Notes: generated by a model not told the origin, from the letters alone. Positions 20,977 to 32,418 are shown, counted from the first letter of the stretch. The stretch: 64,000 nt of DNA from Symbiodinium natans (GCA_905221605.1 CAJNDS010000890.1:769063-833062), one strand, 5' to 3'. Numbers and translations are program-made.

Positions 20977-23900
20977 TCAAACCTGTCTGCCCGCAGCTGA
21001 CTCAGACACAGAGCCCATGGTGCCAGCGACAATCTCGTTGATCAGGTCCATGAACTCCTGTTTACAGCGTCCCTCCCCTGCCAACTCCTAAACCCTAGGC
21101 TGCGCATATTCTAAACTTCAAAACCCTAAGCCCTCAAAACTGAACCCCCTAAACCTCTCAATCCCAAACCAACTCCTGACGGGAGTGTGCTTCTCCAGCC
21201 AGTTTCGCGGTGATCTTCACGAAAAGTGCATGGACCGCGCGTCCATATGCCTCCCTCTGGCGGATTTTTGTGAACCTCTGGCTAACATGGGCCGGGGCTC
21301 GAAGAAGCAGCTCCTCCCACGTGGGACCAATCTTCCCGCCTCTCAACTTCACACGGCCTTCACTGTCCAAGATCGGGCGAGATGGGTGGTGAAGAGAATC
21401 CATTTCCAAGAGTTTCTGCAACTCCTGCTGAATCAGCTGCTCCCCGAGCTTTGTCCGGGCAAAATTTGCCGGGACAGCTATGATGTCCTTCTTCTTCTTT
21501 GAGGCCTTGGCTTTGAGGGTCATGTGTCTCACGAGCCCTTTCCTGAGCTGCTGCTGGATTTTGCTGACCGGTGGCTTCTTCGAAGTCCTGGCATCATCTG
21601 TAGATCCTGCAGCTGGCGCCTCTGCAACTGTTGCATCCTGCGCATCACCCGTTGCGCGACCATCATCTCCACAGGCTGTCTCTGCTGGCAGTTTCCCCTG
21701 CAGTTGCTCTTCCCAGCTCGTAAACTGATGGGCCTTCTGCACGATCTCCAGCGATAAGGGTGTGAGGCGGCAGCTCAGTCCATCCAAGGCTGGTGTCAAG
21801 ACCTCCGTCTTCAAGATCAGGGCGACGCGGTGGACTGCGCAAACTGCAGCGTGACTGCAGGCACTGGCAACAAAGGTTCCCTCGGGCTCACCCTGCTTTG
21901 GCTGCATAGCTACCACACGCATACATTTGACGGCCTGCATAGGTGTGGGGAGGTGCGTTGGCTTGCAACCGCGAGCTGTCTTTCTCCATACCGTGAGTAT
22001 GCAACCAACCTGCCACTGCACAGATCCCGTCGGCACAAACAGCACGATTGCTCCTGTTGCACACTCCTCGAGCTCCGAAGCGTCGGTGTTGGCAGACTGC
22101 TCCTTGAGACTGGCCGCAAGCGCTCTCCATGCTGCAGCGCGGCTGGTGCGCTTTGATGGAGCCCCAACCAGATGCCGCACGATGGCCATCTCACGCTCAG
22201 CAAGCTGATGCCAGTTCAATTTGGAGCGCACTCGACGGGTCGATGCAGGATTTGGCAGGGCATGAGCATCGGCTGGCGCCCTCAAGGATGTCAACAAGAG
22301 CCAAAGCCACGGCAGAGCTGACTCCACGCTCTTGGCCTTGCCATCGCCCACACCTGCTCGGGACAGCGCGTCAGCCAGCGTCAGTATGTGACCATCTGTT
22401 GTTTGCGGCAGATTGTCCTCGGTTCCTTGCTCAGCACCCTGCACTTCCTGCCAGCTTGCCTCATCCAAGACCGGTGGCGGAAGGCAACCACCAGCGCCCA
22501 GTCGCTGCGCCTGCTGATCATTCATCGCTGCCAACTCATCAATGTCCTGGTTGTCTGCCTGCTGCCGCGCTTTGATCTGATTGAGGAGCTCGAAGCACTT
22601 GGCGTCGCTGCCCGACAGCGATGGTCCTGGCGAAGGCTCTTGTTCACCATCGTTCTTGTGAATGTGGGGCGCCTGCTCCTCGTCCTCTACAAAGTCCTCG
22701 GCAAATTCGCCTTCTTCTCCAGCCTCTTCGCTCCAAGGTTCTTGAGGTTCATCCACACTCACGTCCTGCCGACGGGCACAGTACTGCACGTAGCTTCGAA
22801 GCAAGGTCTCTGCTGTGGTATCACTGCACGACGCCATCAGGTCCAGCGCAGCCTGCAATGCCCGTTTGGCACACATGGCAAACTCTGCATCCGAGATTGC
22901 CTCTGTGGTGTTGGACCGGATCCGCTGCGGCGGCTGCTTGCTCAACCTGCAAGATGTTTGTTGCATCTTACGTCCGGCTGCGTAAAGAAAGTCTCTGATG
23001 GTCATTTGCGAGGAAGGAAATTGACCTCTGAGGTATCCGAACCACTGTTCCAGTGGTAGTTCGGACGACCTCCAAGGATACCATGGGGAATCCGGGCCGA
23101 CGCTGGCACACGCCACGGTGATCATGCCCACGAGCTGCTGAACATTGGTTTGCGTGACCCGGTGCAACCAGCAGCTGCCCTTCTGTAGGCCAAGCTCACC
23201 GCAAGCCTTGTCCGCTTCCATCGCACCCAAATCTAGCAGCACAAAGCTGGTTAAGCAATTTTCCAAACGTTGCCTGGTGCTCAAACCTGGATGAAACACG
23301 GCGGAGACTGCCAGGCAGGAAGTCAAGTTCATCAGGAGTGCTCCTACGAGAGACCAAGGCACTTGGACACCAGCCACATCGGGCACCAAGTCGGTGATGT
23401 AGTGGAAAGAGTTGAAGAAGCTCGCAGCCTCGAGGTCCGACTGCCCATCGTAGCCTTGGAAGGCCCCCGGCGGCATCTTGAGGTCCAAGCAGGCGGAGAA
23501 GTCAACGAAGTACTTTCCGAAACGTATTGTTCTGGCTGGACTGCGACATTGGCCCGCCATGTTCTTCTGTACGTGGGCTGGCCCATTCAGGCCGAAAAGG
23601 ACTTGCCCATCGACAACAGGTTTCTTGAATGGCAGGCGAGGCAAGCTGCAATCAGGGAGCGGGGCATATGTCACGCGGCTCCAAAAGGGAAGAGTTTGCA
23701 CCACATCCGAGCTGATCCCAGTTGCTTGTCCGAGAAGGAAAGATTTGATGTAGGAGTGCTGCGTCGCATTGTCCAGCACGATGGTTTTCACCCGACTCGC
23801 ACCGGCCAGCACCTGCCCGGACAAGCGCAGCATGTCCAGAGCGGAGCTTTCCCGCGAGGTCGGAATGTGGCATGCTGAAAAGCGTGGCAAGCCTTGGACA

Positions 23901-25747
23901 GCAGGGTCCCAGAGCAGGAACTCAAGCATTTCATGCGCGTAGTTGAGAGAAGAGGCGTCCCACTTGAGCGGTTCAGGAGCACCAGGAGCTGTCTCCGAGT
24001 CTGCTGATCCTGCTTCTGGCGCAGGCGGTGACTTCAGCGGCAGGAAACCCTTGCTCCCGTCGTCCACGTCACTCGCACCAGCCTTCGGTGCGGGGTCGAA
24101 GGCTGTTCCCACGTATCCCCTGCCGGCACGGAGCTGAATGATGTCAATGCCCTTGAGTATGTAGGTTTTGTCCAAGGCTAGGGTCAAAAACCGGGCCGGC
24201 TTGGATGGCTTGGCGGAGGATAAGGTGTCCGATGTCCTCGGCACTGCTAGCTGGTTCTCGATGAGCATGCAATTGTGTTGCAAGCCTTCCAGGTTCAGCT
24301 GGGCGAGGAAAGGCTCCGGGAGGCTCTTTGCAAACATGTTGTTGAGAGCCAAGCGCGGAATGGTGAAAGACAATCCAAATTGCTGCACCAAGTGAAGATT
24401 CGAAGCTGCCATAGCCATACTTACGCCGGCCTCGGCCATCATGGATAGCTCCAGCTGCGAGAGCTGAAGACCCCGCATCCCAGATGTGCCCCGTTTGGCC
24501 CGCTCTGCCTGTTCGATTGCCGCTACCAGTATACCTTGAACCACTGGGTGTTCATGAAGGGCGCCACTTGCAACGTGGCACGCTAACTTGAGCTCCACGT
24601 CCGAAACGCTTGTCAGACAGTTCCGCCGAACCTTGTCAGCCAGGCTTCGTATCGAAGCACCTGGAGCGGCCAGTCGAGGATCCCAGGTAGACGCTGCGAT
24701 CTTGAGACATGGCATGACCTGGCCAGCGATGAAATCCCCGAGAGCCTTGCTCCAACGACTGGGCGCCACCGACAGAAACTGACTACGCACGTAACTTTGC
24801 AAGGCCACCAAGTTCAAGCCGAACATGTCGTCCAGTTCTTTGGAAAGCAAGGGGTACGCTGGGCTGCTCTTGATCTCCTCGGTGAGAGTACTCAAACCAT
24901 CGGGATCGAAGCAGCGAGCAGACAAGAGCTTGGCCGCGCTGTACTTCTTGTAGAACCGCAGCATCATGCGGATTATGCTCCTGTTGTTTCCGAGCTCCGA
25001 GCATACAGAGCACATGGGGGGCACACCCTTCTCCACGATGGAGCCATCCTCTGCAGCACAGCTGTGATGCCGGATGACATAGCTGTGGGACGGGACGTCG
25101 TAGGTGTAGGTGTGATTAAACTCACCGGCCTCACCTTTAACAAACTGCGAGGAATTCATGACCTTCGTGATGGAGTAGGACGCCCAGAGCTCGAACATGT
25201 CACCGAGCTGCACTACCTTCGCTGACTTCGGTCCGCGGCGGACCCAGAAACCTTGGCACTGAAGCATCTGGGTCTTCTGCGTCATCACATTCCCATCTTC
25301 CGGACCAGCCTCCGCATCCTTAACGGGCAACCTCCCAGACCCCACCCCCCGAGACACGGGAGCTGCAGACGACGCCTGGGCGAGCTTGGCGGCATTCTTC
25401 ACGTGCGTTGCTCCATTTACGTGCTGCTTGACGAACCGCAAGGTGGTCGAGGATATCATGTCGAAAACAGCATACTGTTGAGTAGCCTTGCGTTTGCAGG
25501 CCTTGCACCTGATAGGATGCCGCTTGCTGAATTCTCCTTCTGCCAGAAGCTCCAGCAACGGGTGGTCCCTGACAACTTGTCGTTTGTCCTCGCCATCTTC
25601 CTCATAGCCGACGAGAGTGAGGATGTCAGGCTTTGCCCGTGGAACATCAGGACAAGGAGCCTCAGCAACATGAGCAGCAACAACCAAAGCTAGATCGTGG
25701 TGGCTAGCTGCCTTCTCATCCTCATCATCCTTGAATCCTTGTCCTCC
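20977..25747 (-). CDS. Putative RNase H-fold transposase (P/THAP9-like?), with one terminal intron
   Basis: A frame of about 1,509 codons runs from about 25687 to 21158 and stays open upstream to about 25751. A BED/C2H2-like finger lies near residues 60-105 (CKAC...HVNGATH), with further Cys/His near 200-225. Candidate catalytic acidic sites are LALDKTYILKG (about 502), TIVLDNATQHS (about 635) and LPLEQWFGYLR (about 878). Their order and surroundings recall P-element/THAP9 transposases, though I cannot confirm the family. The last exon lies beyond an intron at 21073-21190 (GC donor, AG|G acceptor); splicing replaces the read-through end with about 30 residues ending at the TGA at 20977-20979. 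This matches the intronless C-terminus of the ORF at 30950-31858. It abuts the OTU-like ORF upstream and may be fused to it. Confidence 0.65.
21073..21190 (-). other. 118-nt GC-AG intron of the transposase gene
   Basis: The donor is GAGAA|GCACAC and the acceptor is GGGGAG|GGACGC. Removing it restores an ending (LINEIVAG) that parallels LINEIIAS in the paralogous ORF at 30950. The intron is filled with degenerate CCCTAAA-like words. Confidence 0.7.
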
Positions 25748-27303
25748 TCTTTAACGGGCTGTGTCCCATCCACCCGCTGCTGGCCGGCTGTGGCGGACTG
25801 GGCAGGTGCTTGTAGGCGCTGCGCCGCAGCACCTTGCAGAAGAGCCATCTCAAAGCCAGCCTCTGCCAGCAACTGCATACACTTGGTGCATCTCTGAGGC
25901 ATCGCACCGCTGTGCAGCAGAGCAATCATAGCCCCCCATCCGCCGACAGGACAGTCGACAGCACCTTTGAGTGGAGCCTTATCTGTGTGCAGCCGGAGGT
26001 GATCATCGTAGGTCAAGCCTCTTGCGGCTAAGTGCAACCGAACAGCCTTCAAACAGGACTTCTTGTCACTCTTCTGCTTCCGCTCGTCTTGAGCACGCTG
26101 CCTGTCAACTGGATCCTGGGGCAAGGGTTGTCTGCCGCGACGCTTCTTGTTCTGCCCGGGAAGAATGTCGCCAAGGATGGGCTCCCGCTTGATCTGTGTG
26201 CTCCCCTGCTTGCTTTCCTGCTTCACTTGAGGAAGCTCGGCTGACACAGGGACACTGGCGCCAGACTCAGGCCGCGGGACGACCAGGCCAGCGCCGATTG
26301 CTTTACGGGCTGTTTGCGATAGCTTTGGCGGTGTGTGCGCACGAAGCAGCCTGGCCTCCGCCTGCCGCATCCCCGAAGCAGGAGGTGTCTCGTCTCCATG
26401 GCGGGCCGCATCAGGACCAGATTTCGGGCAAGTTGGCTCAGGATTGACCGGCTCGGCACGCTCGATCTTGGTCTTGCAAGGCAGCCGTTGAGGTTCGGTA
26501 TGCTCCATAGTCTGCTCCGCCTTGATCTTGCAGGGCTCGTGCTCGCGCTCCATAGGCTTGAACACATCGCAGATGCTCCGCCAAGCCAGGGCCTCCTGCG
26601 ACGCGGGTTCCTGCGCCACGTCGCGCCATTGTGCAGCCAAAGCCTTGCGGAGCTCCCTCATCTCCGCCACGGTGGCGTCGTCCGATGTCAGGGACAAGAA
26701 CGGGGAGCCTCTCTTCAGCGCAATCATAGTCCAGCACCCGCAGTTGCCATCCCCGGGCACATCTCTGGCTAAGTGCTTTGCCTCTGTATGCAGCCGCCGC
26801 AGCATCTCTTGCAGGCAGGCGGTCCTCTCGAACAACATTTCCATGTCCTGCATGTGAATCTGAACCATGTAGTCCAAGTCTGTCTCGGATATCTTGGCAA
26901 GGATCTGAAGTCGCAGCTCCCGTGCTCTCTGGGCCACACGCTCGGACTCCTCCCAAGCCGTGACACTTCCTGCTGGCCAGGCGGGGAGAAAGTGATTGCA
27001 CTGCAGCGGATTGTCTGCCGGAGTGAAGTCGGCCTTTGTCAGAACGACGGCCCATGTCTCTTCGCACCTGCTGGGTCCAGGCAGATGTAGCCCGCACGGC
27101 AGCATGCCTTCTATGATCTGTCGGGCTGGCACGACTCTCAGGGTGTCGTGCAAGTGCACCACTAGTTGCAAATCTGCGCCCGACATGTTTGCAAAAAGCA
27201 GTAGGTCCACAAATTCAAGGTATACGTTGTCTTCAGCAATCTTGGCAGCATGGCGGAGCACCTGTTGGCATCCTTCGCGTCCATCGGGCTGTCCTGGACA
27301 CAA
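25690..27303 (-). CDS. OTU-like cysteine protease domain ORF, with degenerate repeat
   Basis: This is about 537 codons without an initiator ATG at the left limit given. The frame appears to enter through an AG|G acceptor (CCAG|GACAGC, near 27295), so a 5' exon is missing. VPGDGNCGCWTMIAL at about residue 182 fits the OTU nucleophile motif (DGNC). A second, decayed copy near residue 448 (CPVGGWGAMIALLHSG) has the same flanking RLHT but lacks the Cys. The middle is basic, with repeated VKQE/IKRE-type words and an NKKRRGRQ nuclear-signal-like cluster. A deubiquitinase-type role is inferred from the motif only. It ends at 25690, two bases before the transposase frame; an 8-nt segment near 25730 separates the frames. 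Confidence 0.5.
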   Translation of the reverse strand: MCPGQPDGREGCQQVLRHAAKIAEDNVYLEFVDLLLFANMSGADLQLVVHLHDTLRVVPARQIIEGMLPCGLHLPGPSRCEETWAVVLTKADFTPADNPLQCNHFLPAWPAGSVTAWEESERVAQRARELRLQILAKISETDLDYMVQIHMQDMEMLFERTACLQEMLRRLHTEAKHLARDVPGDGNCGCWTMIALKRGSPFLSLTSDDATVAEMRELRKALAAQWRDVAQEPASQEALAWRSICDVFKPMEREHEPCKIKAEQTMEHTEPQRLPCKTKIERAEPVNPEPTCPKSGPDAARHGDETPPASGMRQAEARLLRAHTPPKLSQTARKAIGAGLVVPRPESGASVPVSAELPQVKQESKQGSTQIKREPILGDILPGQNKKRRGRQPLPQDPVDRQRAQDERKQKSDKKSCLKAVRLHLAARGLTYDDHLRLHTDKAPLKGAVDCPVGGWGAMIALLHSGAMPQRCTKCMQLLAEAGFEMALLQGAAAQRLQAPAQSATAGQQRVDGTQPVKEEDKDSRMMRMRRQLATTI

Positions 27304-27990
27304 GTTTGGGAGAGTAAGGAGATATGAACTGTTCTGTGCATTCCGGTATTTGTAGATTGGATATGTCTGCGCTTAATACAGGAGGTGTTGGGGACTTCCT
27401 CCAAGCTTGAAACCGAAACACCATCAGCATCGACCCGGAACGCCCCAATTGGAGCCTTGCTGGTCTTCGTGCGGCTGCTCGCTCGCAGGAGCAAAAGCAT
27501 CAGCAGGAGGAGCTTCTGCCAGAGCACACCGCACACCCCGAACAAGAGAGCGCAGCGTCAACGCCACAGAACTTCAGGGCGAGCCTTGTTGTGGAACTTT
27601 GCTTGGAGACCCAGCACTGCGTCCTGGCACTTCAACCGCAAGCACAGAATAGGCAAACGGATTATTCCTTGCCAACCGTACAGGGATGCACCACGGCTCC
27701 GGCTCTGCCCCCCCCCCCCCCCCCCCCCCCCTAATTTTGAGCACTTTTGACCCTTTTGGGCCCTCTTGAAGCCCTCTTCTGGCCCAAGTCCAGGTTTTGG
27801 GCTCGAAACCCCCAACCTGGACCACTTCCAGCAGTTTTGTGCCAGCCTTCCCACCCCCCCCCCCACCCCTTCACCAACCCCTCTCTTTGAAATGTAGCCG
27901 AAAACCTCAATTCTGCAAATTCGGCCGCATCTCAAAGATGTCGTCGAATCCCCCTCAGGCCCAGCCCCTCAGGCCCAGGTGTTCTGTGAG
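27304..27990. other. Upstream region of OTU-like ORF
   Basis: It probably contains the missing 5' exon(s). A minus-strand Leu-rich stretch at about 27460-27545 resembles one at 29280-29360 (both with ASSR/SEQP in alternate frames), but I could not fix splice sites. A C homopolymer lies at about 27707-27732. Confidence 0.35.
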
Positions 27991-28515
27991 AGGTTGGCTG
28001 GGTTGAGGCCAGGCGAGCCTGGATAAAGTCCTGTTGTCCTGGCCCCGACCCCTGGACAGCAGGAAAAAAAGAAAACTGACTCGCAAGGGCTCTCCTAGGT
28101 TTGTAACCAAAAGACCAACGAAATATAATCCTGTCGGCCCAGCCCGCTCCCAAGGACAACGGGAAAACATCCCCAGCAGGACACAGGCCACTTTTAGGCT
28201 CACCCTTCCTGTTAATCCCCTGTGGGTTGGGGGGGGGGGAGGGGGGGGGGGGGGAGGTTGGCTGGGTTGAGGCCAGGCGAGCCTGGATAAAGTCCTGTTG
28301 TCCTGGCCCCGACCCCTGGACAGCAGGAAAAAAAGAAAACTGACTCGCAAGGGCTCTCCTAGGTTTGTAACCAAAAGACCAACGAAATATAATCCTGTCG
28401 GCCCAGCCCGCTCCCAAGGACAACGGGAAAACATCCCAGCAGGACACAGGCCACTTTTAGGCTCACCCTTCCTGTTAATCCCCTGTGGGTTGGGGGGGGG
28501 GGGAGGGGGTGGGGG
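27990..28515 (+). repeat. 264-bp tandem duplication
   Basis: AGGTTGGCTGGGTTGAGGCC begins at 27991 and again at 28255. The two units are almost identical and each ends in a G-rich tract. Each carries two ATAAAGTCCTG/ATATAATCCTG hairpin motifs. Confidence 0.9.
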
Positions 28516-29145
28516 GGAGGGTGGGCCACCTTCAGATAGAGGTACCATTTTTACAAACCAAGACGCAGAGGGTGGAACCCGCACGTCCCGGACAGGAGGT
28601 CCAGATAAAGTCCTGTCGTCCTGCTCCCCTGTCATGGGACAGCAGGAAAAAAAAAAAGCCCTACTCCACACATCCCTCATGTCCTTGTGTAATCCCTGAA
28701 GCCTACTCGTGGGGATAGAGCTAGGTTTGTTGACCAAGGACCAGGGAAATAAAATCCTGTCGGCCCGACCCGTTCCCAAGGACGGCAGGGAAACATCCAG
28801 CAGGGAGAAGCGGCTACAGGCCTCCCCGTTTCTGGGGCTGAAATCCCTGCGCACCTTTAAAAACCTCAGCCCTCCCAGGATTTTATCTCCACGATGGCCG
28901 GGAGCCCCACCGACAGGCCTAGACCCATGGAACGCAAAGTGTGCCACCCGCACGTCCCGCTATGTCGGATTCCGAAGCCGGTCTGGATAAAATCCTGTCG
29001 GCCCGACCTCTACACCAGGATTGCAGGAAAAGATGCCTTTCTCCTGCCTTGAATAACCTGGAGTCTGTGGACAACAAAGAGTCAACATAAAATCCTAATG
29101 GCCCGGCCCACCGCCCCAGGACAGCAGGAAAACACGATAGTCCTT
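28020..29145 (+). repeat. Cluster of ATAAAATCCTG-GGCCCG hairpin repeats
   Basis: Occurrences are at about 28022, 28122, 28286, 28385, 28603, 28748, 28876 (minus), 28986 and 29084. Most are followed 20-30 bp later by GGACAGCAGG or a variant, giving short stems (TCCTG...CAGGA). Related copies lie near both transposon ends (20583 minus, 20701, 36187, 36269, 36348 minus). They are candidate transposase- or regulator-binding sites. Confidence 0.65.
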
Positions 29146-29370
29146 GTGATCCTTCTCGCACATGGCCTGGATCTCCATTACGTGTACCTGGCAAAGCACA
29201 TACCCACTGGGACACTTGTGACTCTTGTGCTACTTCTGCAGCGTGCCCTCAGGCTCATTTTCCAAAGACTATAAAGAATGCAAATATCGACCATGCGCTC
29301 CTTGTTGAGCCAGTGCCGGCTGCTCGCTTGCAAGAACAGCAGGGTCAGCATCAGGAGCACCTGGCAAAGA

Positions 29371-29407
29371 GGGTTTAGGGTTCAGGGTTTAGGGTTTAGG
29401 GTTTAGG
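29371..29407 (+). repeat. Short TTTAGGG run inside the DNA transposon
   Basis: Five units, one with TTCAGGG. This shows that telomere-like repeats also occur inside the mobile element. Confidence 0.8.
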
Positions 29408-29661
29408 CAACGGCAAGTCACGAGCACCTAAGCCAGGCATGCCTGCAGCAACGCGCGCGGCCACGGGTTCTTGATGAGAGGCCTGCCCAACTAAAGTCAT
29501 GAGTGGAGTGAGTCTTGAACAGCCGTGCGGCGCCAGCCCTTGCTGTGCCTTTTTTTTGTCCGTCCCCGCATGATCTCACGTTTCCCTATCTGTGCACGGA
29601 GCAGGGGCAAGTCGGCCCAGGCTGAGGAAGATGCCCCCACGTGGTCTTCAGGTCAGACCCC

Positions 29662-32418
29662 TCATGGATGCACGGCGTGCTCGGAGGGCGGCGCCGCCGC
29701 AGCATCTGAAGTGGAGGCTGGGGCCACTCGCGCTGCGTCGTCGGCCTGCAGGATCTGGAACTGTGGACGCCACAGCTTGCAGATGTGTTTCACGAAGGTC
29801 GGCGGGTACGCAGCCGTGCCAGCCAAGTCCTTCCCCCCGGTCACGCATCCCTTGGAGTCTCGCCTCATCAAGCACGAAAGTAAAACAAACAAAGAAACTG
29901 TGACCCTGCACCCGAAGCCATAAACCGACCCCCCTCTTTGCATCTAGGCTCGCTCAAACCCTGCACCTTAAACCCAGCCTGTAGTAACACTTCGGCTGCT
30001 TTCCCGCGGCGACTGCCCTGCTCCGCTTGGCCTCCTGCTTCTTGCTGTGCCGCTCCCGCGCCTTCTTCGACAACGTTCTTGAGAGCCTCGGGCACAGGCG
30101 GCACCCTACCGCCGCTGCTGCTAAAATCTTCATAAACTTCTGCAATACACAGGAACCAAAAGACACACGCTCCATCAAGAGGGAAGCGTCCCCGTAAGAG
30201 CATCCACGGACACAAGCAAGTGCGTGCACTTAAGGAGCTCGTGCCCGAATAAGCATAACCAGGTTGTTACAGGAATCAGCTGCAGACGTTGCTGCAGCGC
30301 TTGGAAGCACGGCATCCTGTACATGACACTGGAGCTGGGCTGCTCGATGACATAGATCAATCGCCGTCTTGAAGATACCAAGTTCAGGAGGCATACCTGG
30401 GCTGGACGGTTGAAGCCTGGCTACACTACGCTCATGCTACGCTGGCTGCATATGTCTCTACTGCCTCATCTGCCTGCTGAGCGGGCTGAGCCAAGTCGCG
30501 AAGTTCCTCACGATCGCGTTCGACATCCGAACAGCTTTGGAGCGCTGGTTTCCGTAAATGCCAAGCACGTGCCGCAAGTGCGTGCCGCAGGACATGAAGA
30601 TGAAAACTGAGCACGGTGGTCCGGCAATGATGCAGGCGCCGGCTAGCCTCAGCAGCAGCAGGCACGTCACACTTTCTGGACCTTGCCGGCAAAGAACGCA
30701 CGTATGAACAGACGAGATTGGAGGGTCAAGGGGGTTGGCACGTTCGGCTCTTTTCCAGTTCTGAACGGATGCGGGGACTTGTGTCACTTGTCTAGCCAGG
30801 CGGGGCTTCTCCATGAGCTACCACGAAAGATGCCGCCGCCGCAAAACTGAGCAATCTCTGGCTCAGGGTGATCAAGATGGAATAATATGAATGCTACGGC
30901 TCAAAACACTCAAGATACTCAAGTCTGCATAGGTTGCGCACGCTGTCATTCAACCTGACGCAGATGACACAGGCACATTGCTGGACGATCCGGATGAGCT
31001 GGCGATGATCTCGTTGATGAGACCCAGAAACTCAAGCTTCCCCTCTGCAGCCAACTTCGAGGCGATCCTTCCGAAGAGCGCGCGGACCACGCGTCCATAT
31101 GCTTCCTTCTGGCGTATGGATCTGAACCTTTGGTTGAAGTAGTCTGGGGCGCGCAACATCATCTCCTTCCAAGCAGGACCAACCCTGCCATCTGTCAACC
31201 TCACGCGGCCCTCACTGTCCAGGATCGGCTGAGATGGATAGTGTTCCTTCGCCAGCACCAGGAGTTTCTGCAACTCCTGCCGAATCAGCCCCTCCCCGAA
31301 CACTGTCACCTGCGCATCCCCAGATTCTGCAGGGACAGCTGTGATCTGGTCGTCTGGCTGAGGCACGTGGCGCAGCCTGGCCTGTCTCTTTGCTCTTTTG
31401 GAAGGTGGAGTCATGAGATTCATGAGCTGGTCGCCATGGTCACTGTTGCACTGCCATGACATGCGCTTGCGCTGCTTGCACGGTGGCGTCGCAATAGGTG
31501 ATGCTGAGGTTGACGTGGGCGAGAAAGGGCAAGCTGATGTCGGAAGAGAATCATCAAGGTCGGCACGCTGTCTCACCTTTCTAGATGGTCTCGGAGGGGG
31601 AGTCAAGGATAACTCGCTTGGATCGCTTGGGCCGCCGCTGAGAATGCTGACAATGCCAGGCGAACCGGCACTCCCCTGCGACCCCTGGGCCTCCACACCT
31701 TCATCATCATCATCATCAACAGGATCATCATCACTGGAGACAATGTCATGAAACTGCACCATCTGCACTGGCTCATCCCCTATCTCGATCAACTCGATCG
31801 TCTCGGAGGTGTCCTGGACTGCAATGTCCAGGGAGATCAACGGTGACATGGACGACATGGCTGGTCACCAAGCTGACGGGTGACAGGACAGTAGCAGAGG
31901 TATGCTGATTTTGAGCACCACTCATTGTGATCATTATGCTCCTTGCTGTCAGACAACGTTTCACTGCAGCGGCACTACCAGCAAATTGGTGCAAGCAAGG
32001 AGCGCAGACATGAGAGTGTCCAGGTACGCGTAGAAGCCTCTGCTCGAAAGTATGTCCTGAGCCTCGTCCTCCCCAAGCCTGATGTCAAGGGAAGCTGCGT
32101 GGAACCCTTGGCGTTCCCAACATCGCTGGGCTCGTCTCGAAAGGCCGAAGATCTCGATTGCATGATACACCTGACGTCCTGACGTTGCGACGCAACGGAC
32201 GCACAGGTAATTGATCCACCGTATACTACTGTCTCGCACGGGACATGAGCTGCAGAAAAGCCCTGTCCTGCCCAGTTGTCAAGGTAGCTCTGCAACGCCT
32301 GCAAGTGGAGATCAGGATTGAACCAACTCTCCTCGACCACTGCAGTGAAGGTGTCGTCGTTGGCAGCGAGGCTGGTGGGAGTCAAAAGAGACAGGAGGCA
32401 GAAGCAAAGCAGAGCCAT
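29662..32418 (-). CDS. Multi-exon methyltransferase-like gene (GPPCS / IEQP motifs)
   Basis: Exons I can fix by phase: 32245-32418 (58 codons, signal-peptide-like MALLCFCLLSLLTPTSLAA), 32010-32170, 30500-30647, and from 30396 to about 30230. Later exons include one near 29740-29900 (VTGGKDLAGTAAYPPTFV), with the frame closing near 29662; splice sites between 30230 and 29900 are unresolved. Introns are 32171-32244 (GT-AG), 30648-32009 (GT-AG) and 30397-30499 (GC-AG), each with AG|G. Motifs in order: AIEIFGLSRRA (motif I-like), AASLDI, IIAGPPCSVF (motif IV-like with Cys), YVIEQPSSSV (motif VI-like) and GHELLKCTHL. This order resembles C5-cytosine methyltransferases, but catalysis is not shown. 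It belongs to the transposon cargo. An unrelated-looking ORF sits in the 1.36-kb intron. Confidence 0.6.
30950..31858 (-). CDS. Intronless ORF paralogous to transposase C-terminus, within an intron
   Basis: 302 codons from the ATG at 31858. The N-terminus is acidic (Asp-rich near residues 40-52), the middle is Ser/Pro and basic (KRAKRQARLRH), and the last 110 residues closely match the C-terminus of the transposase ORF (PILDSEGRV, IRQKEAYGRVV, LINEI). The matching region in the transposase is interrupted by an intron that is absent here. It lies on the same strand inside an intron of the methyltransferase-like gene. A DNA-binding or repressor-like accessory made from the transposase tail is one possibility (inference). 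Function is unknown. Confidence 0.65.
   Translation of the reverse strand: MSSMSPLISLDIAVQDTSETIELIEIGDEPVQMVQFHDIVSSDDDPVDDDDDEGVEAQGSQGSAGSPGIVSILSGGPSDPSELSLTPPPRPSRKVRQRADLDDSLPTSACPFSPTSTSASPIATPPCKQRKRMSWQCNSDHGDQLMNLMTPPSKRAKRQARLRHVPQPDDQITAVPAESGDAQVTVFGEGLIRQELQKLLVLAKEHYPSQPILDSEGRVRLTDGRVGPAWKEMMLRAPDYFNQRFRSIRQKEAYGRVVRALFGRIASKLAAEGKLEFLGLINEIIASSSGSSSNVPVSSASG

Noticed and set aside
27955-28953. 332-codon minus-strand frame with internal repeats
   Set aside because: Arises from the 264-bp tandem duplication and hairpin repeats, includes homopolymer-coded proline runs, and lacks a domain.
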